Shown here: in pieces, positions 37,851 through 48,548 of the stretch | Numbering within the stretch: the first letter of the stretch is position 1 | Layout of the letters: every line of letters starts with the position of its first letter | Assembly (NCBI RefSeq): GCF_004004555.2 | Contig: NZ_SACP01000003.1 | Location: 62,001 to 126,000 of the forward strand | Source of the DNA: Methylobacterium oryzihabitans | Lineage (GTDB): Bacteria > Pseudomonadota > Alphaproteobacteria > Rhizobiales > Beijerinckiaceae | DNA length: 64,000 nucleotides | Direction of reading: 5' to 3' | The notes under the pieces: model-generated | Told to the model about the DNA's origin: nothing | What the model saw: the letters and a program-made list of their open reading frames with translations, nothing else | Databases searched by the model: none | Translations under genes and position numbers: made by a program

Positions 37851-39809
37851 ATGATCGACGATCCCGTCACGGCCCGCCGTCTCCGCGAGGCGATGCCGGT
37901 CTTCACCCTGCTGGCCGGATGCCTGCTCGTCCTCGTGCTCGCGGTGATCCTGTCGCTCGGCCGCGACGTGCTGATGCCCGTGACGCTCGCGATCATGCTG
38001 AGCTTCGTGCTCGCGCCGGGCGTGCGGCTGCTCCAGCGCTGGCGGCTGCCGCGGGCGCTCGCCGTGCTGGTCGTCGTGGTGGTCGCGTTCGGGGCGCTGT
38101 TCGGGATCGGCGCGCTCATCGCCCGCGAGGCGGCGCAGCTCGCCGCCGACCTGCCGCGCTACACCCTGACGATGCGCGACAAGATCGACGCCCTGCGCAA
38201 CTCGGCCGGCGGCAGCGTCACCATCGACCGGCTGATCGACATGGCGCAGGATCTCGGCCGGGCGATCCAACCGCCGGAGACGGCGCCGGCCTCCGCCCCC
38301 GCCGGCGGGGGCGAGAAGCCGATGCTGGTGGAGATCCACGAGCGCAAGCCGGCGCTGCCGGCGGCCCTCGGCAGCTATCTCAGCCCGGTGCTGCACCCCC
38401 TGGCGACGACTGGCCTGATCCTGCTGTTCAGCCTGTTCATCCTCGCCCAGCGCGAGGACCTGCGCAACCGCGCGATCCGCCTGACCGGCGCCTCGGACCT
38501 GCGCGCCACCACCGCGGCGATCGACGACGCGATCTCGCGGCTGTCGCGGTTCTTCCTCGCCCAGGCCGCCCTCAACCTCTCCTTCGGCACGGTGGTCGGG
38601 CTCGGGCTCTGGCTCATCGGCGTGCCGAGCCCGATCCTGTGGGGCGTGCTCGCCGGCATCCTGCGCTTCGTGCCGTATATCGGGGCGGTCATCAGCATGG
38701 TCGGGCCCCTCGTCGTCGCGGCGGCGGTCGATCCGGGCTGGTCGATGCTGATCGCCACCGTGATCCTGTTCGCGGTGGTCGAGCCCGTGGCCGGCCACGT
38801 GATCGAGCCGCTGCTCTACGGCCACTCCACCGGCCTGTCGCCGATCGCCGTGATCCTGGCCGCGACCCTGTGGACCTTCCTGTGGGGGCCGGTCGGGCTG
38901 GTGCTCGCGACTCCTCTCACCGTCTGCCTCGTGGTGCTCGGGCGCCACGTCGAGCGGCTGCGCTTCCTCGACGTGATGCTCGGCGACCGCCCGGCTTTGT
39001 CGCCGTCGGAGATCTTCTACCAGCGCATGCTCGCCGGCGACCCGGCCGAGGCGATCGACAAGGCGCGCCAGGTCCTCAAGCGGCGCAACCTCGTGACCTA
39101 CTACGACGAGATCGCCCTCGGCGGCCTGCGCCTGGCCCAGGACGACCGCGCCCGGGGCAGCCTGTCGCGCGAGCAGCAGGAGGAGGTCGGCGCCGCGATC
39201 GAGACCGTGGTGCGGACCCTCGGGACGATGCCGGTCCAGAAGGGCGGGGCGGTCGGCTCCGAGACCGCCGCCGCCGTGGACGAGATCGGTCCCGACCGGG
39301 TCGCGCCGGTCCGGCGGCCGGACGAGCTCGCCGCCGGCTGGGACGGCGCGGCGCCGGTGCTGGTGGTGGCGAGCCGCGGTCCGTTCGACGCCGCCGCCGC
39401 CGGCATGCTGGCGCAGGTGCTCGGCCGGCACGGCCTCGCGGCCCGCAGCGTGAGCCAGGATTCCCTCGCCCGCGGCGAGCGCCCCGACCTCGCCGGCGTC
39501 GCGCTGGTCTGCTTCTCCTACATCGAGCCGCTCAGCACCTCGCATATCCGTCTCGCCGCCCGCCTCGCCCGGCGCGAGATCCCGGGCGTGCGGGTCATGG
39601 TGGCGGTGTGGCGCGAGCGCGACCGGGCGATGCTCGACCGCCTGCGCCGCACCACCTCGGCGGACGTGCTGGTCACCTCCCTCGGCGAGGCGGTGGAGGC
39701 GGCGATGGCCCTGGCCGGCCGGCCCGCCGGCATCCGCGGCGACGCGGCTCCGCGGGCGGAGCCGGTGCCGACGACCGCCGGGCTGGCCGGGGCCGCCCTG
39801 CCGGGGTGA
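37851..39809 (+). CDS. AI-2E family (PerM-like) membrane protein with large soluble C-terminal domain
   Basis: 652 residues. The first 370 or so have eight membrane segments with the family motifs (LLVLVLAVILSLGRDVLMP, LSRFFLAQAALNLSFG, LAGILRFVPYIGAVISMVGP, YGHSTGLSPIAVILAATLW). After residue 380 there is a hydrophilic region: EQQEEVGAAIETVV, then APVLVVASRGPFDAAAAGMLAQVL-type strand and helix, RHGLAARSV, ALVCFSYIEPLSTSHIRLA and VRVMVAVW, a Rossmann/B12-binding-like alternation. Members may export small molecules; a true AI-2 role here is unlikely to be safe to claim. It follows the response regulator by 34 bp. Confidence 0.8.
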   Translation: MIDDPVTARRLREAMPVFTLLAGCLLVLVLAVILSLGRDVLMPVTLAIMLSFVLAPGVRLLQRWRLPRALAVLVVVVVAFGALFGIGALIAREAAQLAADLPRYTLTMRDKIDALRNSAGGSVTIDRLIDMAQDLGRAIQPPETAPASAPAGGGEKPMLVEIHERKPALPAALGSYLSPVLHPLATTGLILLFSLFILAQREDLRNRAIRLTGASDLRATTAAIDDAISRLSRFFLAQAALNLSFGTVVGLGLWLIGVPSPILWGVLAGILRFVPYIGAVISMVGPLVVAAAVDPGWSMLIATVILFAVVEPVAGHVIEPLLYGHSTGLSPIAVILAATLWTFLWGPVGLVLATPLTVCLVVLGRHVERLRFLDVMLGDRPALSPSEIFYQRMLAGDPAEAIDKARQVLKRRNLVTYYDEIALGGLRLAQDDRARGSLSREQQEEVGAAIETVVRTLGTMPVQKGGAVGSETAAAVDEIGPDRVAPVRRPDELAAGWDGAAPVLVVASRGPFDAAAAGMLAQVLGRHGLAARSVSQDSLARGERPDLAGVALVCFSYIEPLSTSHIRLAARLARREIPGVRVMVAVWRERDRAMLDRLRRTTSADVLVTSLGEAVEAAMALAGRPAGIRGDAAPRAEPVPTTAGLAGAALPG

Positions 39810-39846
39810 GGCCCGGGGCCGCCGCGAACGGGGTCACGTCGCCCGT

Positions 39847-39913
39847 TCGAGACGATTGTCGGGATTGGCTCCGACACTCGTCTCGAGGCCCGCGCGGTGG
39901 AGCCTTCGGCTCC
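39847..39913. repeat. Two hairpins upstream of the LOV kinase
   Basis: First: TCGAGACGA (39847-39855) pairs with TCGTCTCGA (39878-39886), with an inner TGTCGG/CCGACA stem. Second: GGAGCC (39899-39904) pairs with GGCTCC (39908-39913) around TTC. More short GATC-rich palindromes follow to about 39980. They fill the 221-bp gap after the AI-2E gene and could be terminator or mRNA leader structures. Confidence 0.6.
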
Positions 39914-40030
39914 GCACACCCGAGCGAAGCGATCGCACGGCGATCGCCACGATCCCGCGGGGATCGCCGAGCGATCGATCGAAAATCGTATGACTTATGG
40001 TAAACAGAGTCCGCCAGTCAGGGAGCGACG

Positions 40031-41646
<1,616 letters not shown>

Positions 41647-41647
<1 letters not shown>

Positions 41648-41670
41648 CGCCGCCCCCGCGGGGGCGGCGT
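41647..41670. terminator. Perfect 24-bp GC palindrome between the LOV kinase and icd
   Basis: The last base of the LOV kinase stop codon (41647) begins a 24-bp palindrome with 12-bp arms centred at 41658/41659; the icd stop is at 41681. Convergent genes and full symmetry point to a bidirectional terminator, without a U run. Confidence 0.55.
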
Positions 41671-41680
41671 CGCAGCGGCG

Positions 41681-42895
41681 TCAGGCGCCCATCGCGGCCT
41701 TGAGGTTCTCGTCGATCTTGTCGAGGAACCCGGTGGTCGAGAGCCACTTCTGGTCCGGCCCGACGAGGAGCGCGAGGTCCTTGGTCATGAAGCCGGCCTC
41801 GACGGTGTCGACGCAGACCGTCTCGAGGGTCGTGGCGAACTTCGCCAGTTCGGCGTTGTCGTCGAGCTTGGCGCGATGGGTCAGGCCGCGGGTCCAGGCG
41901 AAGATCGACGCGATCGAGTTGGTCGAGGTCTCCTTGCCCTTCTGGTGCTCGCGGAAGTGGCGCGTCACGGTGCCGTGGGCGGCCTCGGCCTCGACGGTCC
42001 GGCCGTCGGGGGTGAGCAGCACCGAGGTCATCAGGCCGAGCGAGCCGAAGCCCTGCGCCACGGTGTCGGACTGCACGTCGCCGTCGTAGTTCTTGCACGC
42101 CCACACGTAGCCGCCGGACCACTTCAGGGCCGCCGCCACCATGTCGTCGATCAGCCGGTGCTCGTAGGTGATGCCGGCGGCCTTGAATGTGTCGACGAAC
42201 TCGTTCTGGTACACCTCCTCGAAGATGTCCTTGAACCGGCCGTCATAGGCCTTGAGGATGGTGTTCTTGGTCGACAGGTAGACCGGGAACTTGCGGGCGA
42301 GGCCGTAGTTCAGCGAGGCGCGGGCGAAGTCGCGGATCGAGTCGTCGAGGTTGTACATCGACAGCGCGACGCCGGCGCCCGGGAACTTGAAGACCTCCCG
42401 CTCGATGACGGTGCCGTCCTCGCCCTCGAACTTGACGGTCAGCCGGCCCTTGCCCGGCACCTTGAAGTCGGTGGCGCGGTACTGGTCGCCGTAGGCATGG
42501 CGGCCGACGACGACCGGCTGGGTCCAGCCCGGCACGAGGCGCGGCACGTTCTTGCAGATGATCGGCTCGCGGAAGATCACGCCGCCGAGGATGTTGCGGA
42601 TGGTGCCGTTGGGCGACTTCCACATCTCCTTGAGGTTGAACTCCTTCACCCGGGCCTCGTCCGGCGTGATGGTGGCGCACTTCACGCCGACGCCGTGCCG
42701 CTTGATCGCCTCGGCGGCATCGACCGTGACCTGGTCGTTGGTGGCGTCCCGGTGCTCGACCCCGAGGTCGTAATATTCCAGCGGGATGTCGAGGTAGGGG
42801 TGGATCAGCTTGTCCTTGATGTTCTGCCAGATGATCCGGGTCATCTCGTCGCCGTCGAGCTCGACGACGGGGTTCGCCACCTTGATCTTCGCCAT
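41681..42895 (-). CDS. icd: NADP-dependent isocitrate dehydrogenase
   Basis: 404 residues of the eukaryote-type homodimeric NADP-IDH, which oxidatively decarboxylates isocitrate to 2-oxoglutarate. The start [20 protein letters not shown] contains the family's [10 protein letters not shown] site, followed by [13 protein letters not shown] (isocitrate binding), [18 protein letters not shown], then [20 protein letters not shown] (metal and coenzyme) and [12 protein letters not shown]. Start ATG 42895. About 305 bp upstream precede the opposing trmJ gene, including a minus-strand terminator-like hairpin. Confidence 0.97.
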   Translation of the reverse strand: MAKIKVANPVVELDGDEMTRIIWQNIKDKLIHPYLDIPLEYYDLGVEHRDATNDQVTVDAAEAIKRHGVGVKCATITPDEARVKEFNLKEMWKSPNGTIRNILGGVIFREPIICKNVPRLVPGWTQPVVVGRHAYGDQYRATDFKVPGKGRLTVKFEGEDGTVIEREVFKFPGAGVALSMYNLDDSIRDFARASLNYGLARKFPVYLSTKNTILKAYDGRFKDIFEEVYQNEFVDTFKAAGITYEHRLIDDMVAAALKWSGGYVWACKNYDGDVQSDTVAQGFGSLGLMTSVLLTPDGRTVEAEAAHGTVTRHFREHQKGKETSTNSIASIFAWTRGLTHRAKLDDNAELAKFATTLETVCVDTVEAGFMTKDLALLVGPDQKWLSTTGFLDKIDENLKAAMGA

Positions 42896-43200
42896 GGTCG
42901 ATCAGCCTTCCCTGGTCCGCACGCGAGCCGGGCCGCCGCGGAGGCGTAGCCGGGCCGTGGCGCGGTCATAGCGCGCTGCACCATGAGGGGGAAGCCGGCG
43001 GGTGACAGACGGGCCGACCTGTCAAACGCCCACGTCGCCCATAAAAAATCCCCGGCGCGCGCGCCGGGGGGCTCAGGGAGGTCTGACGGTTCAACGTCCC
43101 GGCATCGGGATTCGTTCCCCGGGCCGGTTTCCCCGGCTGGTTTCCCCGGCCGCTCCTCCGTACAGAGACGCGATCCCGCATCCCCGCCATCGACGCCACC
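42896..43200. other. 305-bp region between icd and trmJ with a minus-strand terminator
   Basis: Both genes point outward from this gap, so it should hold their promoters. No gene is supported. It contains the terminator-like hairpin at 43042-43069 described separately, and TTTGACA (minus strand, near 43021-43027), a reasonable minus-35 element. Confidence 0.6.
43042..43069 (-). terminator. Strong intrinsic terminator in the icd leader region
   Basis: On the minus strand CCCCGGCGC and GCGCCGGGG form a 9-bp stem with a 2-base loop, directly followed by ATTTTTTAT. That is the strongest U-tract hairpin in the window. No gene ends on the minus strand above it, so it may end a short leader transcript or small RNA, or act as an attenuator before icd. 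Confidence 0.7.
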
Positions 43201-43953
43201 ATGACGACCGAGTCCGTTCCCCTCCTCCCCCGCCCCATCGTCATCCTGGTCGAGCCGCAGCTCGCCGAGAACATCGGCATGACCGCCCGGGCGATGGCGA
43301 ATTTCGGCTTGTCCGAGCTGCGCCTCGTCGCGCCGAAGGGCGGCTGGCCGAAGAAGGGCGTGCGCGAGACCGCCTCGGGCGCCACCCACGTCCTCGACGG
43401 GGCCCGCATCCACGCCACCGTCGGGGAGGCGGTCGCCGACCTGCACTACCTCCTCGCCACCACGGCGCGCGAGCGCGGGCAGATGAAGCGGGTCTTCGCG
43501 CCCGAGGACGCGATGCGCGAGGTGGCGGCGCGCGGCGGCGCGGGCGAGCGGGTCGGGATCCTGTTCGGGCGCGAGCGGGTCGGGCTGTCGAACGACGAGG
43601 TGTCGCTCGCCGACGCGATCGTGACCTTCCCGGTCGCTCCCGACTATTCCTCACTCAACCTCGCGCAGAGCGTGCTGCTGCTCGCCTACGAGTGGCGCCG
43701 GGCCGCCGGCCTCGCGGTGCTGCCGTTCGACGGCGGGATGCGCTCGCCCCCGGCGGCGCGCGAGGCGGTGCTGAGCCTGTTCGAGAGCCTGGAAGGCGCC
43801 CTCGACGCGGCCGGCTACTACCCGCCCGAGAAGCGCGGCGGCATGGTGCGCAACATGCGCGACATGTTCCACCGCATGCAGATGACCGAGCAGGACGTGC
43901 GCAGCCTGCGCGGCGCCCTGCGGGCGCTGGCGCGGCGACCGGAGGAGTCCTGA
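43201..43953 (+). CDS. trmJ: tRNA (cytidine/uridine-2'-O-) methyltransferase TrmJ-type
   Basis: 250 residues of the SPOUT class. Motifs: IVILVEPQLAENIGMTARAM (motif 1), ETASGATHVL, VGILFGRERVGLSNDE (motif 2) and the knot-forming FPVAPDYSSLNLAQSVLLLAYE (motif 3). TrmJ methylates the 2'-hydroxyl at position 32 of certain tRNAs. It starts at ATG 43201 and faces the metal-dependent-like sulfhydrylase gene, ending four bases from it. Other TrmH-type specificity is possible, but the C-terminal extension fits TrmJ. Confidence 0.9.
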   Translation: MTTESVPLLPRPIVILVEPQLAENIGMTARAMANFGLSELRLVAPKGGWPKKGVRETASGATHVLDGARIHATVGEAVADLHYLLATTARERGQMKRVFAPEDAMREVAARGGAGERVGILFGRERVGLSNDEVSLADAIVTFPVAPDYSSLNLAQSVLLLAYEWRRAAGLAVLPFDGGMRSPPAAREAVLSLFESLEGALDAAGYYPPEKRGGMVRNMRDMFHRMQMTEQDVRSLRGALRALARRPEES

Positions 43954-43957
43954 GCGG

Positions 43958-45253
43958 TCAGGGCAGCTTCGCCAGCGACTGCGCGACATCGGCGATCAGG
44001 TCCTCGACCGATTCCAGCCCGATCGACAGCCGCACCGTCTCCGGGCCGACGAAGGCCGCCGCCCGCTCCTCGTCGCGGAGCTGGCGGTGGGTCGTGGTCG
44101 CGGGATGGATCGCCAGCGACTTGATCTCGCCGATGTTGACGAGGTGGGAGATCAGGTCGAGGCCGGTGATGAAGTCGAGCGCCGCCTGCTGGCCGCCCTT
44201 GAGCGCGACGGTGAAGATCGCGCCGGCGCCGTTCGGCACGTAGCGGTTGGCCGTCTCCTCGCCGGGCTGGCCGGGCAGGGACGGGTAGCTGACCCAGGCC
44301 ACCTTCGGGTGGTCGCGCAGGAAGCCGGCGACCGCGCGGGCGTTGGAACAGTGCCGCTCCATCCGCAGCGGCAGCGTCTCGGTGCCGGTGAGGGTCAGGA
44401 AGGCGTTCATCGGCGACAGGCCGGGGCCGAGGTCGCGCAGGCCGAACAGCCGGCAGGCGGTGGCGAAGCTCGTCTCGGGGAACTTCTCCGAGACCACGAG
44501 GCCGTCGTAGTCCGGCCACGGCTCGTTGATGAGGTTGTAGCGGCCCGAGCCCTTCCAGTCGAAGCGGCCGGCATCGCAGATGATGCCGCCGATCACCGTG
44601 CCGGAGCCCGACAGGAACTTCGAGGTCGAGTGGACCACGATGTCGGCGCCGTGCTCGATCGGCCGGATCAGCGCCGGCGAGGCCAGGGTGTTGTCGACGA
44701 CGAGCGGCAGGCCGTGGCGCCGCGCCACCGCCGCGATGCCGGCGAGGTCGGTCACCGCGCCGCACGGGTTGACGATCGACTCGCAGACGATCGCCCGGGT
44801 CTTCGGGGTGATGGCGGCCTCGAAATCCTCCGGCGTCAGGCCGCGGGTGAAGTGCGGCGTCAGGTCGTAGCGGGTCTCCAGGCGGCGCATCAGCCCGAGC
44901 GAGCCGCCGAACAGCCGCGACGAGGCGACGTAGGCGTCGCCGGACTGCATCAGGGTCAGCATCACCAGCAGCACGGCCGACTGGCCCGACGACACCGCGA
45001 CGGCGGCCTTGGCGCCCTCCAGCGAGGCGACCCGCCGCTCCAGGGCGGCGACGGTCGGGTTCGAGCCGCGGGAATACGAGAAGCCGGTCGCCCGCATGGC
45101 GAAGATGTCGGCGGCCTGCTCGTTCGACTCGAACACGAAGCCGTTGGTGAAGTAGATCGGCTGCGCCCGCGCGCCGGTGGCCGCGTCCGGCCCGGTGCCG
45201 GCATGGACCGCCCGGGTGGCGAAGCCGAGGGCGGAGGGATCGAAGGGGGGCAT
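43958..45253 (-). CDS. O-acetylhomoserine sulfhydrylase-type enzyme (copy A)
   Basis: 431 residues of the Cys/Met metabolism PLP family. Start ATG 45253 begins MPPFDPSALGFATRAVHAG. Motifs: YSRGSNPTVAALERRVASLE, VSSGQSAVLLVMLTLMQSGD, VDNTLASPALIRPIEHGADI, and the PLP lysine in VHSTSKFLSGSGTVIGG; the end has SLAIHPATTTHRQLRDEERA. These enzymes make homocysteine or methionine precursors from O-acetylhomoserine and sulfide or thiols. A second copy lies 0.5 kb upstream, separated by a receiver gene. Which of the two supplies bulk methionine is unknown. Confidence 0.9.
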   Translation of the reverse strand: MPPFDPSALGFATRAVHAGTGPDAATGARAQPIYFTNGFVFESNEQAADIFAMRATGFSYSRGSNPTVAALERRVASLEGAKAAVAVSSGQSAVLLVMLTLMQSGDAYVASSRLFGGSLGLMRRLETRYDLTPHFTRGLTPEDFEAAITPKTRAIVCESIVNPCGAVTDLAGIAAVARRHGLPLVVDNTLASPALIRPIEHGADIVVHSTSKFLSGSGTVIGGIICDAGRFDWKGSGRYNLINEPWPDYDGLVVSEKFPETSFATACRLFGLRDLGPGLSPMNAFLTLTGTETLPLRMERHCSNARAVAGFLRDHPKVAWVSYPSLPGQPGEETANRYVPNGAGAIFTVALKGGQQAALDFITGLDLISHLVNIGEIKSLAIHPATTTHRQLRDEERAAAFVGPETVRLSIGLESVEDLIADVAQSLAKLP

Positions 45254-45270
45254 GGCGAAGTCCAGGGCAG

Positions 45271-45681
45271 TCAGGCGGCGCGGCGCACGGTCTCGTGCAG
45301 CGTCTCGACCAGGGCGGAGGGGTGATAGGGCTTGGGGATGAAGCGGGCACCCGTCGGCAGGTCGCGCGGCCCCGGGCTGCCCATGCCCGACACGACGAGG
45401 ACCGGAATCCACGGCCAGCGCCGGGCCACCAGCCGCGCCAGGGCGAAGCCGTTGATCGAGCCGAGCGGCATGTCGACGTCGGTCATCAGCACCTCGATGT
45501 CGGCCCGGGCCTCCAGCACCGCCAGCGCCTCGTCGGCGTGCGGGGCCTCCAGCACCGTGAAGCCCGCCTCCGCCAGGGTGTCGGAGGCCGCCATCATCTG
45601 GAAGCTGTCGTCCTCCACCAGCAGCACCACCGGCGGGTCGCCGGCCCGGAGGCCGGCGGGATCGTCCGCGTCACGCGTCAT
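45271..45681 (-). CDS. Single receiver-domain protein between two sulfhydrylase genes
   Basis: 136 residues from ATG 45681. Receiver motifs: LLVEDDSFQMM, VLMTDVDMPLGSINGF (phospho-acceptor about D68), LVVSGM and ARFIPKPYHPSAL (Lys about 117). The short N-terminal extension is proline- and aspartate-rich. It has no output domain and the nearest kinase genes are not adjacent. It lies between the two sulfhydrylase genes on the same strand, 36 bp from copy B and 17 bp from copy A, so the three may be co-transcribed. Confidence 0.85.
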   Translation of the reverse strand: MTRDADDPAGLRAGDPPVVLLVEDDSFQMMAASDTLAEAGFTVLEAPHADEALAVLEARADIEVLMTDVDMPLGSINGFALARLVARRWPWIPVLVVSGMGSPGPRDLPTGARFIPKPYHPSALVETLHETVRRAA

Positions 45682-45716
45682 CGAGTCTCGGGGAAGGAGA
45701 GGGAAGCGGACAAGGT

Positions 45717-47000
45717 TCAGGCCGGCTGAAGCGCCTGGTCGAGGTCGGCGATCAGGTCGGCCGGGTCCTCGATGCCGATCGACAGCCGCACCACCTCGGG
45801 GCCGGCGCCGGCGCGGGTCTTCTGCTCGTCGGTGAGCTGGCGGTGGGTGGTCGAGGCCGGGTGGATCACCAGCGAGCGGGTGTCGCCGATGTTGGCGAGG
45901 TGCGAGAACAGCTTGAGGTTCGACACCAGGGCCACGCCGGCCTCGTAGCCGCCCTTGAGGCCGAAGGTGAAGACCGCGCCGGCGCCGTGCGGGCAGTAGC
46001 GCTTGTGCAGGGCGTGGTAGCGGTCGCCCTCGAGGCCGGGATAGCTCACCCAGGCCACCGCCGGGTGGCGGCTCAGATGCTCGGCCACCAGCTTGGCGTT
46101 GTCGGAGTGGCGCTGCATGCGCAGCGGCAGGGTCTCGATGCCGTTGATGATGAGGAAGGCGTTGAACGGCGACAGGGCCGGGCCGAGGTCGCGCAGGCCG
46201 AGCACCCGCACGGCGATCGCGAAGCCGAAATTCCCGAAAGTCTCGGACAGCACCATGCCGGCATATTCCGGCCGCGGCTGCGACAGCATCGGGTAGCGCG
46301 CGTCGCCGGCCCAGTTGAACGAGCCGCCGTCGACGATGAGGCCGGCGATCGAGTTGCCGTGGCCGCCGAGGAACTTGGTGGCCGAGTGGACCACGATGTC
46401 GGCGCCGTGCTCGAACGGCCGGATCAGGTACGGCGTCGCCATGGTGTTGTCGACCACGAGCGGGATGTTGTGGCGCTTGGCCACCTGAGCGATCGCCGCG
46501 ATGTCGGTGATGACGCCGCCCGGATTGGCGATCGACTCGATGAAGATCGCCTTGGTGCGCGGGGTGATCGCCGCCTCGAACGAGGCCGGGTCGTCGGTGT
46601 CGGCCCACACCACCGACCAGCCGAAGTTCTTGTAGGAGTGGTTGAACTGGTTGATCGAGCCGCCGTAGAGCTTGTTGGCGGCGATGAACTCGTCGCCCGG
46701 CTGCATCAGCGCGTGCATCACCAGGAACTCGGCGGCGTGACCGGACGCCACCGCCACCGCGGCGGTGCCGCCCTCGAGGGCGGCGATGCGCTCCTCCAGC
46801 ACCGCGTTGGTCGGGTTGGTGATGCGGGTGTAGATGTTGCCGAACGCCTGGAGCCCGAACAGCGACGCGGCGTGGTCGACGTCGTCGAACACGAACGAGG
46901 TCGTCTGGTAGATCGGGGTCGCCCGCGCGCCGGTGGCGGCGTCGGGGGCGGCGCCGGCATGGATCGCGAGGGTGTTGAAGCCGGGCAGGCGGTCGGTCAT
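45717..47000 (-). CDS. O-acetylhomoserine sulfhydrylase-type enzyme (copy B)
   Basis: 427 residues, closely related to copy A but distinct. Starts [16 protein letters not shown]. Motifs: [63 protein letters not shown] lysine in [36 protein letters not shown]. This is the canonical MetY-type OAH sulfhydrylase pattern: sulfide plus O-acetylhomoserine to homocysteine. Because it most closely fits MetY, I regard it as the likelier assimilatory enzyme and copy A as a paralogue with unclear substrate. Confidence 0.92.
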   Translation of the reverse strand: MTDRLPGFNTLAIHAGAAPDAATGARATPIYQTTSFVFDDVDHAASLFGLQAFGNIYTRITNPTNAVLEERIAALEGGTAAVAVASGHAAEFLVMHALMQPGDEFIAANKLYGGSINQFNHSYKNFGWSVVWADTDDPASFEAAITPRTKAIFIESIANPGGVITDIAAIAQVAKRHNIPLVVDNTMATPYLIRPFEHGADIVVHSATKFLGGHGNSIAGLIVDGGSFNWAGDARYPMLSQPRPEYAGMVLSETFGNFGFAIAVRVLGLRDLGPALSPFNAFLIINGIETLPLRMQRHSDNAKLVAEHLSRHPAVAWVSYPGLEGDRYHALHKRYCPHGAGAVFTFGLKGGYEAGVALVSNLKLFSHLANIGDTRSLVIHPASTTHRQLTDEQKTRAGAGPEVVRLSIGIEDPADLIADLDQALQPA

Positions 47001-47140
47001 GGGGCGGCTCCTGTGGGCGGGGCGCTCGGGACGGGGCGCCCGGGTCCTCGACCGACGCCCGTGGCCGTCGCCACGGGCCTGCTTAGGACCCGCCCGGCCG
47101 GAGGGTCAAGACGATCCGGCGGGAACCTGTCGCGCGCGAC

Positions 47141-47416
47141 TCAGCGGTGGTCGCGGTGGCGCCGGTGCCCGCGGTCGCGCGAGCGCAGCTTGGTGCGGTA
47201 GGCCCCCGGCCCCGGATCGCGCCCGAGCACGCCGTTGACCCCGCCGACCGCGCCCCCCACGGCACCGCCGACGATGCCGCCGACCGGGCCGCCGACGCGG
47301 TTGCCCTCCGCCGCGCCGCGCTGCACCCCGCCGGGGATGCCCTGGGCCGAGGCGGCGGCCGGCACCAGGAGCGCGAGGGCGAGGCCGGCGAGGGCTTGGA
47401 TGGCGAAACGGGTCAT
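47141..47416 (-). CDS. Small Gly-rich secreted protein
   Basis: 91 residues from ATG 47416, preceded by AAGGAG. A signal peptide (FAIQALAGLALALLVPAAASAQ) is followed by a glycine-rich core (GGPVGGIVGGAVGGAVGGVNG) and an Arg/His tail (RSRDRGHRRHRDHR). Similar small proteins are common in Methylobacterium and have no assigned function; the Gly-rich run may associate with membranes, the basic tail with wall polymers or RNA. Single gene. Confidence 0.7.
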   Translation of the reverse strand: MTRFAIQALAGLALALLVPAAASAQGIPGGVQRGAAEGNRVGGPVGGIVGGAVGGAVGGVNGVLGRDPGPGAYRTKLRSRDRGHRRHRDHR

Positions 47417-47582
47417 CGGGCGGCTCCTTGCTCGGCCGGCGCGCGCCGGCCGGAAGATCAACCGCCGCGTTTCCCGAAGGATCCTGCATCCGGCCGTGAA
47501 CTGTTCCGCTCGTCCCGGCGTTGAGCGCGGGCGCCACGGCCACGCTCATGGCCCGACAAGTCCCGGCGAGAGGCGGCGGATC

Positions 47583-48548
47583 ATGGCTCATCACGGCAGC
47601 GGCGCGATCTACACGGCGGCGGGAGCGAACCTCGCGATCGCGGCGGCGAAGTTCGTGGGAAGCTGGTTCACCGGCAGCAGCGCGATGCTCGCGGAGGGCG
47701 TCCACTCGGTGGTCGACACCGCCAACCAGATCCTGCTGCTGGTCGGGCTCAAGCGGGCGTCGCGGCCGGCCGACGCGCGGTTCCCGTTCGGCTACGGCCG
47801 CGAGGTCTACTTCTACGCCTTCCTGGTCGCCCTGCTGATCTTCCTCGGCGGCGGCGCCTTCGCGATCTACGAGGGCATCCACAAGATCGGCCATCCCGAG
47901 CCGGCGGCCGACGCGGTGATCCTCGGCCGCGCCATCCCGGGCTTCTGGGTCAACCTCGCGATCCTCGGCTTCGCGGTGGCGGCCGAAGGCTATTCCTGCG
48001 TCGTGGCGCTGCGGGCGTTCTGGAGCGAGAAGGGCCACGCCCCGCCGATCACCGCGATCCGCCGCAGCAAGGACCCGGCCCTGTTCACCGTGCTGATCGA
48101 GGACGTCGCCGCGCTCCTCGGCCTCTCGGTGGCGCTGGCCGGCGTGATCCTGGCCGAGGTGCTGGACCGGCCCGCCCTCGACGGCTGGGCCTCGATCGTC
48201 ATCGGCCTCATCCTGATCGGCATGGCGGCGTTCCTGATGATCGAGACCCACGGCCTCCTCGTCGGGGAAGCGGCGGCGCCCTCCGTCGTCGCGGCGATCC
48301 GGGAGATCGCGGCGGCCGAGCCCGAGGTCCGCCACGTCAACGAGGTCCTCACCCAGCATCTCGGGCCCGACGACGTGCTGGTGAACCTCAGCCTCGACGT
48401 CGACGACCGGATCAGTGCCGGCGAGATCGAGCGCCTCGTGTCGCGGATGGAGGCGAAGGTGCGCGAGCGCGACGCCCGGCTGACCCGCGTCTTCATCGAG
48501 ATCCAGGCCCGCGAGGAGCACGCCCGCACCCGCGCGACGCCGGCCTGA
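47583..48548 (+). CDS. Cation diffusion facilitator family transporter
   Basis: 321 residues, six helices plus a cytosolic C-terminal domain. Start ATG 47583. Family motifs: FTGSSAMLAEGVHSVVDTAN (metal-binding His/Asp pair HxxxD), GYGREVYFYAFLVALLIF, and LIEDVAALLGLSVAL with the second acidic/metal pair. The C-terminal domain ISAGEIERLVSRMEAKV is the CDF dimerisation region. It exports Zn2+ or a similar divalent ion in exchange for protons. Metal not certain. It is a single gene. Confidence 0.88.
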   Translation: MAHHGSGAIYTAAGANLAIAAAKFVGSWFTGSSAMLAEGVHSVVDTANQILLLVGLKRASRPADARFPFGYGREVYFYAFLVALLIFLGGGAFAIYEGIHKIGHPEPAADAVILGRAIPGFWVNLAILGFAVAAEGYSCVVALRAFWSEKGHAPPITAIRRSKDPALFTVLIEDVAALLGLSVALAGVILAEVLDRPALDGWASIVIGLILIGMAAFLMIETHGLLVGEAAAPSVVAAIREIAAAEPEVRHVNEVLTQHLGPDDVLVNLSLDVDDRISAGEIERLVSRMEAKVRERDARLTRVFIEIQAREEHARTRATPA

